Translations under genes and position numbers: made by a program
Assembly (NCBI GenBank): GCA_009192285.1
Contig: CM018604.1
Coordinates: 2,728,001-2,792,000 of the forward strand
Length of the DNA: 64,000 nt
Origin: Morchella semilibera
Lineage: Eukaryota; Ascomycota; Pezizomycetes; Pezizales; Morchellaceae
Direction of reading: 5' to 3'
In this document: positions 43,801-53,620 of the stretch, piece by piece
How positions within the stretch are numbered: position 1 is the stretch's first letter
Layout of the letters: every line of letters begins with the position of its first letter
Notes under the pieces: generated by a model
Told to the model about the DNA's origin: nothing
Database searches by the model: none
What the model saw: only the letters and a program-made list of their open reading frames with translations

Positions 43801-45663
43801 ACCACGTGCTAAAAGCATCAAATCTGCGCGGACCGCTGCGAGATCTTCTAGTCCGGATATAGACCCCTGAGAATTATGCCCGAAAGAAGTGATTTCTGAA
43901 CTTGGTGTGGGGGGCAAGCTGCTGGTTCTTCGTGGAAACCTCCCAGAAACTGGGTCTGCCGGGAACGTAAGAGATCCTTCTGCAAGTACGGCGGTCGACG
44001 TTTGACTTAATAGCTGTTCACAAACAGCAAATATCCAGGATGAAACAATATTATCCACCATCCAGCTAACATTGTCTTCGACCTCATCATGCCTTTCTTC
44101 TGAAGATGAGCGATATGCGGTCCATAGATCGGCTCTCAAAGCTCTAGCAACGCTAGTAACGAATTCCAGCCCTCGTTTACACACCTCTGCCAACCTAGTT
44201 AGATCTTCTTCCGGTCTACCAACCGCTGCAGCTGCGGCCTCATGAAGGGAAAAGGTTCCCGGTGTGGTGACCGGTGAGCCGATATCTAACCCAGTGCTAT
44301 GGGCTTTCCCCAGTCGAAGCAATAATGTAGATTGTCGTGCAAATAGATAGCATTTGAAGTCAAATAGTGAGATTTCGTTCGACAAGATCAACTCTCTGTA
44401 ATGTTTCCTTTCCGTCCCTAGGGGGTTTCCCTCATCAACATCCTCCTGTTCCTCGTCATCCCTTCCTCCACAACGAACAGCTCGTCTGTTTCTGGCCTTC
44501 TCAATCCACCAAATACTTTCTTTTGTCCATCCAACGAATTTGCCCCCTACGACATCATCTGAACTAGATTCGCCTTTCTCTCTCTGCTCCTGATCCCGAG
44601 CTATAGCATCAAGGCCAAAACCTAATTCATCGTAAAGCACTAAAGCGTCCTCCACCAAGCCCACAGACTCAAAGGCTCTAGCAAGCCCTTCTTTCAATAC
44701 GAAAAAGGTGCAAAAGTTCCAACCAGGTAACCTTCTTTGACTGTCTTTCTCTCGAATGTCTTCCTCGTATTGACTGACCCTGGCGTCAAAACTGGCAAGA
44801 ATTTGAGTTTTGAATTTTGCTATAAGATCTAGCCATGCCATTTCGCTTTCAGTAGGGGTCTCGGGAACTGGAACTATCTGATTCCCTACCAATACCGGAG
44901 GACTCAGGGTAGCCAGGGCTGGGTGTGTAGGGGATATTCTAATCTGAACAATTCTATCTTTTTTGCTAGTGTTCGAATTAAAATCGCCCCTAATCTTGTC
45001 TAAGAGCGTTGTGCTTCCTTTCATCCAACGAGAGCTACCGGCTGCATTTGAAGCAGATGATGAAGACCGGGGCTGAAGTGCTGCCGAGGTATTTGGCAGG
45101 ACTACATGAATAATAAGCCATTCAAACGCATCATGTTGCTTATTCTCATTAGATGAGCTAGCTGTGTGTTCAGAAACCCATTCGCGGAGAAGTTTCCGTG
45201 AAGTGTTTTTTATAAGTATCGTTATCATCGCATCTAAGCAAAAATATCTTAAGATATGGGGTATTCCGCAAACCAGGAATCTGATGTCGACGTTCCTTTT
45301 GAGGCGCAGAAGGCCTCGAAGCAGAGCGGGCGGTGGAGTCCACAGAACGCGACGATTCAGAGCTCTTGACACGGGTAAGGTCGTGCGTTGCCCCGAATGC
45401 TGGAGATGAAGGGGATGGGTTGAGGTGATATGGGCTCAACTCTACATGGAGGGAATTGATAGAACGCAGTGGGCGGGCAGGTGCTTTCCAATGAAGGTTT
45501 CGCAAAGGAAGGCGGGAACGGAGGTCGGATGATATCAAGGGATAGAGGCTGAAAGGGTCCCAGTAGCTATCTCAAGAGGTACGTTAGAAAACGGGATTCT
45601 AGTTTAGAGGTGAGGGGGCGCATACGTTACAGTGACCTTGGATGTTGACGAAGATATATCCAT
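40832..45663 (-). CDS. TRS130: TRAPP II complex subunit Trs130/TRAPPC10 (two frame discrepancies)
   Basis: TRAPP II subunit for Rab activation and late-Golgi traffic. Exons: 45663-45626, 45566-43453, 43367-42065, 41994-41877, 41824-41151 and 41092-40832; about 1500 residues. Family landmarks: LPLRNLHWK and IPGLRNTPYLKI near the N-terminus, SRKLLREW, DYARAASHLEKMTKFYADQG, then WGLIETTLLGMYAKCL, and RIEYRTIDE plus a C-terminal DYRSNGECVLVLPDVRSTTV. Introns are 52-85 bp. Within exon 2 the frame shifts twice: at an A6 run around 45208-45213, and near 43640-43695, where either a weak 55-58 bp intron or a one-base indel is needed. Both need one base less. Assembly error is likeliest, as all else is conserved. 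Confidence 0.88.
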
Positions 45664-46059
45664 AGATATCTGTGATATGAAAGATGGACTCTGGTATTAC
45701 GACCCAACTATACAGGTGGGTAGATGATATAATACTTGTTGATAGGCATTGACTATTCTCTATGTCTGTGGTACCGAGATTGTTACTCGGCCATAATAGA
45801 TTTGGAGAATCTCTCTCATGCATTAATGTTCCCTATCCAGGAAGTGATTGAGATAAATCTGGGGTGTGACCACACCAATCCTAATTTGGACAGAATTTCC
45901 TAATGTGGTTTTGCAAGTGATCAAGGCCTAACAAAAAGATCGTTGAAACGGGTAAGAACTCCATTTTGGCCTGTTGCCAAACGGGCCTTTGATAATAAAT
46001 TATTATTATACTGATTATGTTTGATATAAAATTATTATTTACTCTAATATCAATATATA

Positions 46060-46457
46060 TATATGGTGCGGCGCATCCTAAAGGTGACAGTAAATTCCGT
46101 CGCTAATAACTTTTTATTAAGACATGATATTCAAAATCTGTCTGATAGAGGTGTAGGTCTAGTGATGATGAATACTTCCATCAGACAGATTTTTGATATT
46201 TTCCCTTGTTAAAAAGTTTTTAGAGATTGGATTTGTCTGTTTTTGTATGTAGAAAGTGCCAAGACCTGGTGAAGTGGAACAGTATTATACCTATTTATAT
46301 CATACATCATAGACCTGCAGCCAAGATTTAGTTTTCAGCCATAATATGGCTGGAATATAAGGATCCAATTGGCTCTTGAGCCAATTAGGGTGGCCAAGAT
46401 TGTTCCATCTGAAATGCCGACATGCCAGTATCACCTTTAAGACGCACCGTACCATAT
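46060..46457. mobile_element. MITE-like element with about 32 bp TIRs and inner palindrome
   Basis: Left end ATATGGTGCGGCGCATCC and right end, inverted, ATATGGTACGGTGCGTC match over about 32 bp with a few differences. Inside, 46103-46145 and 46180-46223 form a second imperfect inverted repeat (ATCTGTCTGAT and ATCAGACAGAT at the tip). Flanks are TA-rich. No ORF. Confidence 0.7.
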
Positions 46458-46577
46458 GTATTAATAACTATGGTACTGTAAACATGTCAGAAATGATTTT
46501 ACCAATGATGGTCATGTTGAAAATAATTAATACCAAAAATAGATAAAAACATATATCTTTTAGTCAAAAAAGACTAT

Positions 46578-47207
46578 TATCCCGGTGTCTTGGCATCGGT
46601 TTTGAGGGTTTGGTAGTTGAAGCGCTGTTGTGATTGTTTGGGAATGGTTAAGCGAGGAAGGGGTGTGCTAAAGGAGGTTGTCGTCATTTGGTTCTAGGAG
46701 GTTCGGTGGGGTGAGGGATTTGTAATGTAAATAGCGGAGATGGTGGGGAGGAATACGAGGTGTGGGTGCGATGGGTTTCTATGGGTTTCTATGAACTGAT
46801 GTATGAGTAATAGCGAACTGGTGGAGGGAAAGTGTTAAATAGCGGGGTTAGATGTTTCCCTTAGTTCTTTCTTTCTTTTCTCTCTGTTTTGTCTTCCTGT
46901 CATCTCGGCACATAGCAATCTACTCCTATTTTTAAGCCATAGCTTCTCGTACCAAAACCCTGTCCTCAAGAATGAGGAAATCCATAGTACCTCTCATCGT
47001 TCTCATTGAGGTCCATCCGGTCCTCACTCTCCCTGCCCTGCGCCCTTGTGCCTTTGCCCTTGCCTTTGCCTTCGCCGGTGCCTGTGCTTGTGCCTGTCTG
47101 GTGTTGGCCTTGTCTTCGTCGGTCTCCTCGTCGCTTAGGCTGTGCTCCTCGGGTCCTTCTGCATCATCATTGTCATCTTCTTCTTTGCGTCGGGTTACTC
47201 CGTCACA
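46578..47207 (-). mobile_element. Solo LTR (TGTGACGGAG family), TSD ACTAT
   Basis: On the minus strand it starts TGTGACGGAGTAACCCGACG. It is flanked by ACTAT at 46573-46577 and 47208-47212. It shares most of its 630 bp with the LTR at 48044-48677. It contains a CCTTTGCC-rich tract (47045-47100) that is open in more than one frame but is not a gene. Confidence 0.85.
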
Positions 47208-47258
47208 ACTATATAGTAATATCAGTGAATATAATTATTGTCCATCAGTGACAACTTC

Positions 47259-47690
47259 TCAAGGGGGCTTTAGGGTATAGCTTTGTTGCGCAGGGTGTGG
47301 AATAATAACATCGATACTCCCTGGAAGGGAGAAGTATAAGGGGAGTGTCAGGCTAGAGGGGCAGCGATAGTCACTAGTAAAGTAGAGACTATGAAATATA
47401 TTGATAAATATAGATACAGAAAACGTTGCGTAAAGAGAAAAGAGAATGAAAGAAAGTACAGAAGTACTACATCAGCAAGAGTTTACAAGTCTCAGGAGAT
47501 TACAGGGATCTCAGGAGACTCAGGAGACTGTCAGGAGAATCAGGAGACTCCAGTCACAAATGGTGAAGTTTGCTGATGTAGGCGCTATTGCCTCCCTTAT
47601 ATATCCATCACTCCATCACCAACTCTGCCAGTGACTGATACCCTCGTATAACCCCAACTAAGACTCACCCCTTCATGTGATAGAAATTCA
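47259..47690 (-). mobile_element. Degenerate solo LTR carrying a MITE
   Basis: Matches the LTR of the element at 59657-64000, from the CTCAAGG-rich end through GGCAGCGATAGTCACT, GTTGCGTAAAGAGAAAAGA and TTGCCTCCCTTATA. The MITE at 47470-47578 interrupts it; the other LTR lacks that insert. Ends are approximate. Confidence 0.65.
47470..47578. mobile_element. MITE, CATCAGCAA family, copy 2 (109 bp)
   Basis: Ends CATCAGCAAG and TTGCTGATG, with TA on each side as target duplication. Interior of CTCAGGAGACT repeats, as in the copy at 15410-15546, but shorter. Confidence 0.85.
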
Positions 47691-47696
47691 TAAAAG

Positions 47697-48964
47697 TGTT
47701 CCGGCATCTTGACATCGATTCTGAGGGCTTGGTAGTTGAAGCGGTGTTGTGATTGTTAGGTAAGGCTGAGCGCAGAAGAGGTGTGCTGAGGAAAGAGTAT
47801 CGTTATTGGATTCTATGGTATTCTATGGCATGATGGATTTGTAATATAGTTAGAGAAGATGGTGGGGAGGAATACAAGGTATGGGTGGAATGGATTTCTA
47901 TGGGTTTCTATGGATGAAGGTATGAGTCATAGCGGACAGGCGGAGGGGGGTATGAAATAGAGCGGGAGAACTTTTCCTTTAGTTCTTTCTTTCTTTTCTC
48001 TCTGTCTCATCTTCCTGTTATCTCGGTATATAGGAATATACTCTGTCCCGGCGTCTTGGTATCTATCCCGACAGTTCGGTGGGCAGTGCACGGTTGTGGT
48101 TGTTGAGGAAATATTAAGCGAGAGCAGGGAACGCGAGGTGGGGGGTGTCGTCATAGGTTTCTAGGAGGTTCGATGGCGTGATGGATTGGTAATGTAAATA
48201 GCGGAGATGGTGGGGAGGATTACGAGGTGTGGTAGCGACGGGTTTCTATGGGATTCTGTGGATGACGACACGTAGTCTTGGCGGACTGGTGGAGGAGGTA
48301 TGTTAAATAGCGGGGATAGATGTTTTCCTTAGTTCTTTCTTTCTTTTCTCTCTGTCTCGTCTTCCTGTTATCTCGGTACATAGGAATCTACTCCTATTTC
48401 TAAAGCCATAGCCTCTCGTACCAAAGACTCGATCCTCTGACAAGAGGAAACTCATAGTATCCCTCATTGTTCTCGTTGAGGCCCCTTCGGTCCTCACTCT
48501 CCCGGCTCTGTGCTCTTGTGCCCTTGCTCTTGCCTTTGTCTTCGCCGGTGCCTGTGCTTGTGCCTGCCTGGCGTTGTCCCTGTCTTCATCGGCCCCCTCG
48601 TTGAGTACACTGTGCTCCTTGAGTCCCTCTGCGTCATCATTGTCATCTTCTTCTTCGCGTTGGGTTACTCCGTCACATACTCCTATTTACAGCTATAGTC
48701 CCTCCTCTCCAAACTCGCCATCGCAGGAGGCAATTCTATAGTCCTCTTGATCCTCGCCCGGGTTCTTACCTGGTCCTAGCTTTCTCTGCTCTGTCCTGCG
48801 CCCTCTGCCTCTTCCCTTGCCTTTGCCTTTGCCGGTGCCTGCGCATGCGGCTGCCTGGCTCTCTTCTCATCCTTGTTAGTGTCCTCGCTGTATTAGCTGT
48901 ACTCCTCGAGCCCTTCTGCATCATCATTGTCATCTGTCACATTGCGTCGAGTTACTCCGTCACA
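47697..48964 (-). mobile_element. Solo LTR (TGTGACGGAG family) split by another LTR
   Basis: Parts 47697-48043 and 48683-48964 belong together; between them sits the LTR 48044-48677 with its TACTC duplications. The left end TGTTCCGG and right end CCGTCACA fit the family. The outer target duplication is no longer exact (AAAAG versus CTAAG), so it is older. Confidence 0.75.
48044..48677 (-). mobile_element. Solo LTR inserted in an older LTR, TSD TACTC
   Basis: Begins TGTCCCGGCGTC and ends CCGTCACA on the plus strand. TACTC precedes it (48039-48043) and follows it (48678-48682). About 80 percent similar by eye to the LTR at 46578-47207. Confidence 0.85.
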
Positions 48965-49079
48965 CTAAGAAGAGACCATCCCTACTCGACTGGCACACCG
49001 GCAGCACGAGTTCCTTGCACCATAGTTCACCATAATCTTTCCAGCTACCAATGCATTTGATTATCAAAAGCTCTATATG

Positions 49080-51145
49080 AATCTCGAAGGCCCAGGGTTC
49101 TTTGTTGCTCACCCTAAAGTGGACCTCACTGCAACGAAAGAAGCGAAGCAGGTGTACGGCCTCCTCCAAAGGGCGTATGGAGGGGTCCAACAATGTTAGT
49201 ATGCAGTCGACCTTGCTAGTACGCACCACTCTGAAACGGAACAAGCCTGAGCCGAGTTCCACAAAGAAGCCCAGGGACTACGAGTTAAGATCAAGAAGCT
49301 GCAAGAAGGAATCAAAGAAGATTTAGAGAAGCTCCATGACGACTTAACCAAGCCGTCTAAGTCCGAGAAACCTCCTGGCCTAGAGAAGTACAGGGGTGAT
49401 TATAAGAGCCTTCGAACTTTTCAGAGACAGCTAAAAATTAAACTTACGGCCAATCTCGATCGGTTTCCTACCTGTGCACAGCAACTCACGTACTCTATAT
49501 CTTAACTGTAGGGACCTGTGGCGGGATCAATTTTTGTTAATATAATGGATGAAGGAATTACTCTTGATTCCATGTCAGAGTATTTTGAAATTTTGAATAA
49601 TGCTTTTGGGGATCCGGATACTAGTAGGGCAGCTACAGCTGCTCACAACCTAAGGGAAATCAGACAATGCCAACGTATCTTCTCCGAATACTTTGCAGAA
49701 TTTCAGCGGTATGCTGCCGACTCTGAGATCAACGAGGCTGCCAAAATTGAATGCCTCTTAGAAGGACCTAACGAGGAGTTGATAGCCCTAATGATTTAGA
49801 ATGAAACCCCAACGGCGATTAAGGAGTGTGGACTCCTCCTCCAATAGTTTGATAATAAACAACGAGCCCTGCAGGCCAGAATGGAAAGGTTTTTGTTTCA
49901 GATCTCAAGTAGACCTGTCCTTCGTTCTATCACCTCTCGCCCACATGTTGCATCAACAGCACCCTCAGTCGTAGGGGGACCACTACCGGTAACACCGAAG
50001 AATGCAACACCAGCAGCTCATCCTTCCTATACTTCTGGGGGGGCTGTCCCTACGGACTTGTCTAATAGTCGCCATCGACCGGATCTCAGGGAAAGGGAAG
50101 CCCATTGTGTTGAAAATCGTTGTCATTATTACGGGGGAGTTGGGCACTTAGTTAGGGATTGTACTCTTTCGCCTCAGGAAGGGTACCACCTAGGATGAGG
50201 GGGGCATTGTTGGAAGCAAAGAAGGAAAAAGAGGAGGAAGTAGTTTCAGATGCGGAGGAGTTAAAAGATTTGTCCCTGCACTAAGCGGCATACTAGTAGT
50301 CCAGGGACCTCCTAAAGTTTTTTCTAACGTGTCTAGTATTTCTACTTTTCAGTATCAGAAGGGTAGATGGATGAGAATCAATTGATCGTAGTTTGTTCCA
50401 TTTCTCAAAATAAAAAATCTATTGTACCCACCTATATCTTGATTGATACTGGAGCATCGGGCTATGCATTTATTGATGAAGACTTCGTACGCCGCCATGA
50501 ATTGAAAATGAAGAATTTGAGGACTGAGAGGGAGATTGATGTGATTGATGAAAGGCCTACTGAGTCAGGGAAGGTAACCAGGAAGGTGACGTTGGAGCTC
50601 GAGATTAATAGACATGTGGAAGAATGTCCTTTCTTTGTTACCCAGCTCTGACATTATTCAACTATGATAGGAATACCCTGGATAAGGAGGTATGGAGTCC
50701 TGATTGATAGAGGAAAGATTGAGATTCACTTCCGGTCGTTAGTATGACTTGAACACTGCATAGTCAACTGCAAACCTATTGTGGCCTGAGGAATTTCAAC
50801 CCCACCACCAGAGAGACCAGTTACAAATATTTCGGTAGTCTCTCCCCGATCGTTTAAAAAATTGTCTCAGGACCCTACCGTTCAAGTCTACTCGACTACT
50901 CTGTATGCTGTCAATAAAATATTGAAAATGCTTGCCAACCTTGATGGGAGGATTCCGGTAGACTATCAACAATTCTGACAACTGTTCGATGAAACCAATG
51001 CATCTCGGTTACCACTGCATCATCCCAATAATCATGAGATAAAGATACAGAAAGGAACAGTACCACCTTTTGGTCCCATGTATAGTATGTCGCGGGAGGA
51101 ACTAAAGGCGCTGAGAGATTATTTGGCCGAAAAAAGGATTCCTTT
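49080..51145 (+). pseudogene. Decayed gag-pol of a Ty3/Gypsy element, truncated in RT
   Basis: The gag part (about 49080-50285) has many stops, but peptides such as YFEILNNAFGDP and FSEYFAEFQRYAAD closely match the gag at 57825. A knuckle remnant CHYYGGVGHLVRDC is at about 50121-50163. Protease follows from 50367 (LIDTGASGYAFIDEDFV), then a broken linker, and the start of RT at about 51060 (PPFGPMYSMSREELKALRDY). It stops near 51145, next to the solo LTR. Several missense and nonsense changes show long decay. It was never read as one protein in its present form. Confidence 0.85.
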
Positions 51146-51154
51146 GTTCTAGCA

Positions 51155-51582
51155 TATCACGGAGCGAAGCAAGGACAAGAGCAAGAAGCGCCAAGGTACA
51201 CAACTAAGGCAGAACGAGGCGAGGCGAATAGATACGAGACTTAGGTAAGGTAAAGAGCGGGGTTCGGGGACGAGGGACAGAGCGAGGCGGGGGTTACGAG
51301 GCGATGGCTATAGGATTTCCTCCTACCTTCGGAAGGCTAGGAGCAGGAGACACTTCAGAGTAACTAGAGCTCCTAATGCTTTGTATTGGCTAAAGGATAG
51401 GAAGGTTGCATGAAGAAGAAAGGAAAGAAAGAGAATTCATACAAGCGAGGGAGAGAGCTCCCTATATATAGCCCAAAAATCCCTTCACTGACTCATACCA
51501 TAGAAACCCATAGAACACCATAGAAAACTCCTGACTAATCCTTCTTCCCGCAACATCACTCCGTACGCTCCATGCCGTGATA
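51155..51582 (-). mobile_element. Solo LTR (TATCACGG family), TSD TAGCA
   Basis: 428 bp; starts TATCACGGAGCG and ends CATGCCGTGATA on the plus strand. TAGCA lies at 51150-51154 and 51583-51587. In reverse complement its ends match the LTR at 57274-57751 (TATCACGGCRTGGAGCG and CGCTCCGTGATA). Confidence 0.92.
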
Positions 51583-52118
51583 TAGCAAAGATTAACCGAT
51601 GAGGCAATTGCTTCTGCGGCTGCCGCTGTGGGTTTCTTTAGGGCCTTTGCCAATGCTCTCGCAGTTGTGGGGGGCACCGATGCAGGCTTCTTTCCACCCG
51701 TTTGACTTCCCTGTGATAGGATTGGATTCATAGTCTCCTCATCGTCTTCAGAGCTTTCCTGTTCGCTCTGGGCAGGGTCTTCATAATCAGATCCGCTGCT
51801 GTTATTTTCTTCAGCATTTGATTCCATACCGCGCACATGATCCTCGGGTACATGAATCGTCACTCTTCGTGAGGCATCCCCATACCTCTTAGAGGATCCT
51901 CGGGTGCGCAGAAGGCCTTTGCTAGGGGCTGCCGATAGGGGGTGTTTGGAAGATGGGGGTGGTGCTATAGAAGGTCTCCGAGCCGTTCTGGGAGGGGGCA
52001 TTCCTAGTGGCACTTGAGGTATCTCCGCATCCTCATCAGGACACCTTGGGGGTCTTGTTCGTTTACTATTAGTAGGGGGGTACACTTCTCCAGTAGAAAC
52101 TCACTTGCTAGGAGGCAT
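51462..52118 (-). CDS. Accessory protein of unknown function, 3' end rewritten by an LTR
   Basis: Exon 1 is 52118-52105 (MPPSN start), then a 39 bp GT-AG intron (GTGAGT...CTAATAG), then exon 2 from 52065. The protein is Pro/Ser/Arg-rich and disordered, with an acidic stretch (NSSGSDYEDPAQSEQESSED) and an Ala/Lys-rich helix near residue 150. Joined across the LTR, the host frame would stop at TAG exactly where the LTR entered. With the LTR present the frame runs 40 codons further into it and ends at 51462. No family is recognised; it resembles low-complexity accessory ORFs of transposon-rich regions. The intron is very short but has a good branch-like CTACTAAT. Confidence 0.45.
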
Positions 52119-52269
52119 GGTGATAGTAATCACGATGATGATAGGGGTATCTCGAGAATGGTGTGGTTGGAAGAGCCCCTGCCCCTGATTTTGAGCACAA
52201 GGTTTGGCAAGGCAATTTTTGAGCTAAACCGAAAGCAGACGGATACTAGTATCAATCGGGTTAGTATGT

Positions 52270-52450
52270 AATCACAAGTGCTCATCCCCCACAGCACTGG
52301 TCGTTACCACCTGACCTAACGTGGTGAGGTGTTTAGATATTTTTTTTGACTAGATGTTATCACAAGTGCTCACTCGGTAACCACACAGCATCCCCACAGT
52401 ACTGGCCATTGCTCTCTGAGCTATCGCGATGAGGCGGTCTGACATTTCAA
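52270..52450 (-). repeat. Two tandem tRNA-like (SINE-type) units
   Basis: On the minus strand both units carry a tRNA A-box-like phrase: GATAGCTCAGAGAGC in one and GTTAGGTCAGGTGGTAACG in the other. Both continue CCAGTRCTGTGGGG and TGAGCACTTGTGAT. An A8 run separates them. The B-box is not clear. A tRNA-derived SINE remnant is the best reading. Confidence 0.45.
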
Positions 52451-52611
52451 TTAGATATTTTATTTTGACTAGGTCTGATATTTTTATTTGATAGTCCAAT
52501 ATCGTCCTCTTGGATAATAATTAAGTAATGTTTATTTGATTAAAACTTTTAATATGTAGTTACACTAATAATCACACTCATTGCGTACAGCCGCGTTTCA
52601 CGAACTAAATA

Positions 52612-52774
52612 GCGTCCCGAAAACCATAGCTACTGTGAGCGGGAAATACATTGAGAAAATGATATGCTCTAGTTTCGAAACCTCGGGATCGCGACGAAAC
52701 GATTTTTCGATGTTAGAAACCCCCTCCTTTTATGTAGATATTCCAGCTCACAGTAGCTATAGTTTTCGGGACGC
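52612..52774. mobile_element. Foldback element with 29 bp arms
   Basis: Arms 52612-52640 and 52746-52774 pair with one mismatch (GCGTCCCGAAAACC versus GGTTTTCGGGACGC type ends). The centre (52670-52720: CGAAACCTCGGGATCGCG and following) matches the loop of the element at 39305-39420, though the arms differ. Confidence 0.8.
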
Positions 52775-52875
52775 GGTGCCTCCCCTAGGTATCCCGACGA
52801 CTAGGAGAGGCCTACCTACATGCTTCCTAGCTGCGAAGGGACTAAGTGGGGGGTCAACCCGCCTTTTAAGCGTGG

Positions 52876-52935
52876 TTTTGTTGGGCGTAGGATTGGGCGT
52901 AGGATTGGGCGTAAGTTTGGTTGGGCATGGGGCTG
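52876..52935 (+). repeat. Short tandem GGGCGTAGGATT repeat
   Basis: About four units of an 11-12 bp word (GGGCGTAGGATT, GGGCGTAAGTTTGG, GGGCATGGGGCT), degenerating to the right. Confidence 0.7.
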
Positions 52936-53089
52936 GGCGAGTTGGGAGACTATGTGGACGTTAGTGTTGGTGGCTGTCGTGGGGTGTGAATGTGCTCTGT
53001 ATAGAGGTTGAGGTGGAAGGTGGGGGGTAGGTGAAGCCGTAGAGATAAAGCCGTAGACGTACAATTGCAGGTAGAGAGATGAAGGTGGA

Positions 53090-53620
53090 GCGTAATGACT
53101 AACCCCCCCTTCCTAACCCTAACTAACCCTACTTTCCACTTTGAGTCTAATTTATTGATTCACTAAAGATCCTTAGTTAAGCCTAATCGGGCTCTAAGAA
53201 GGGACCAAACATAACCAAATCAGGGCAAATGATTATATTATTAGGTACATAATAAGTTCGACATCCGTTCCGAGACTAGGACCACATAAAAAATCTAAAT
53301 CAGCCCTAACCGACCCTACGATACCGAATACCCCATCGATCATCACGACTACTCCCAGAACCCTTTCCAATCCTCCTCAAATATCGAAAACCTACAAAAG
53401 CTAGGTGAGATGTTAGGATGCCTACTAATCACTGCTTACTAATAATCAAAATCAAAACACGATCCTCTAAATATAGCGCCAACGATCCTCTAAATATATA
53501 GAGATAAAAGAAAGGTATATATACTACTGACTAATTAGTAAAGTAAACAGGGCTAATAGAGAATGAGATAGCTAACCGTATAATATCGCCAATACTCTCT
53601 GAGTCGCCGCGACTGCACAC
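53090..53620. other. AT-rich intergenic region, no gene seen
   Basis: Contains a degenerate telomere-like phrase CCTAACCCTAACTAACCCT at about 53112-53130 and short direct repeats (CGATCCTCTAAATATA twice near 53460-53500). Nothing coding. Confidence 0.5.

Noticed and set aside
46980-47280. Open frame over a CCTTTGCC/GTGCC-rich tract (46972-47280)
   Set aside because: It lies within a solo LTR, recurs in the LTR at 48044-48677 with other frames open, and is low-complexity.
52300-52440. Functional tRNA genes
   Set aside because: A-box-like text is present but no cloverleaf with acceptor pairing or a clear B-box could be drawn; listed as SINE-like instead.
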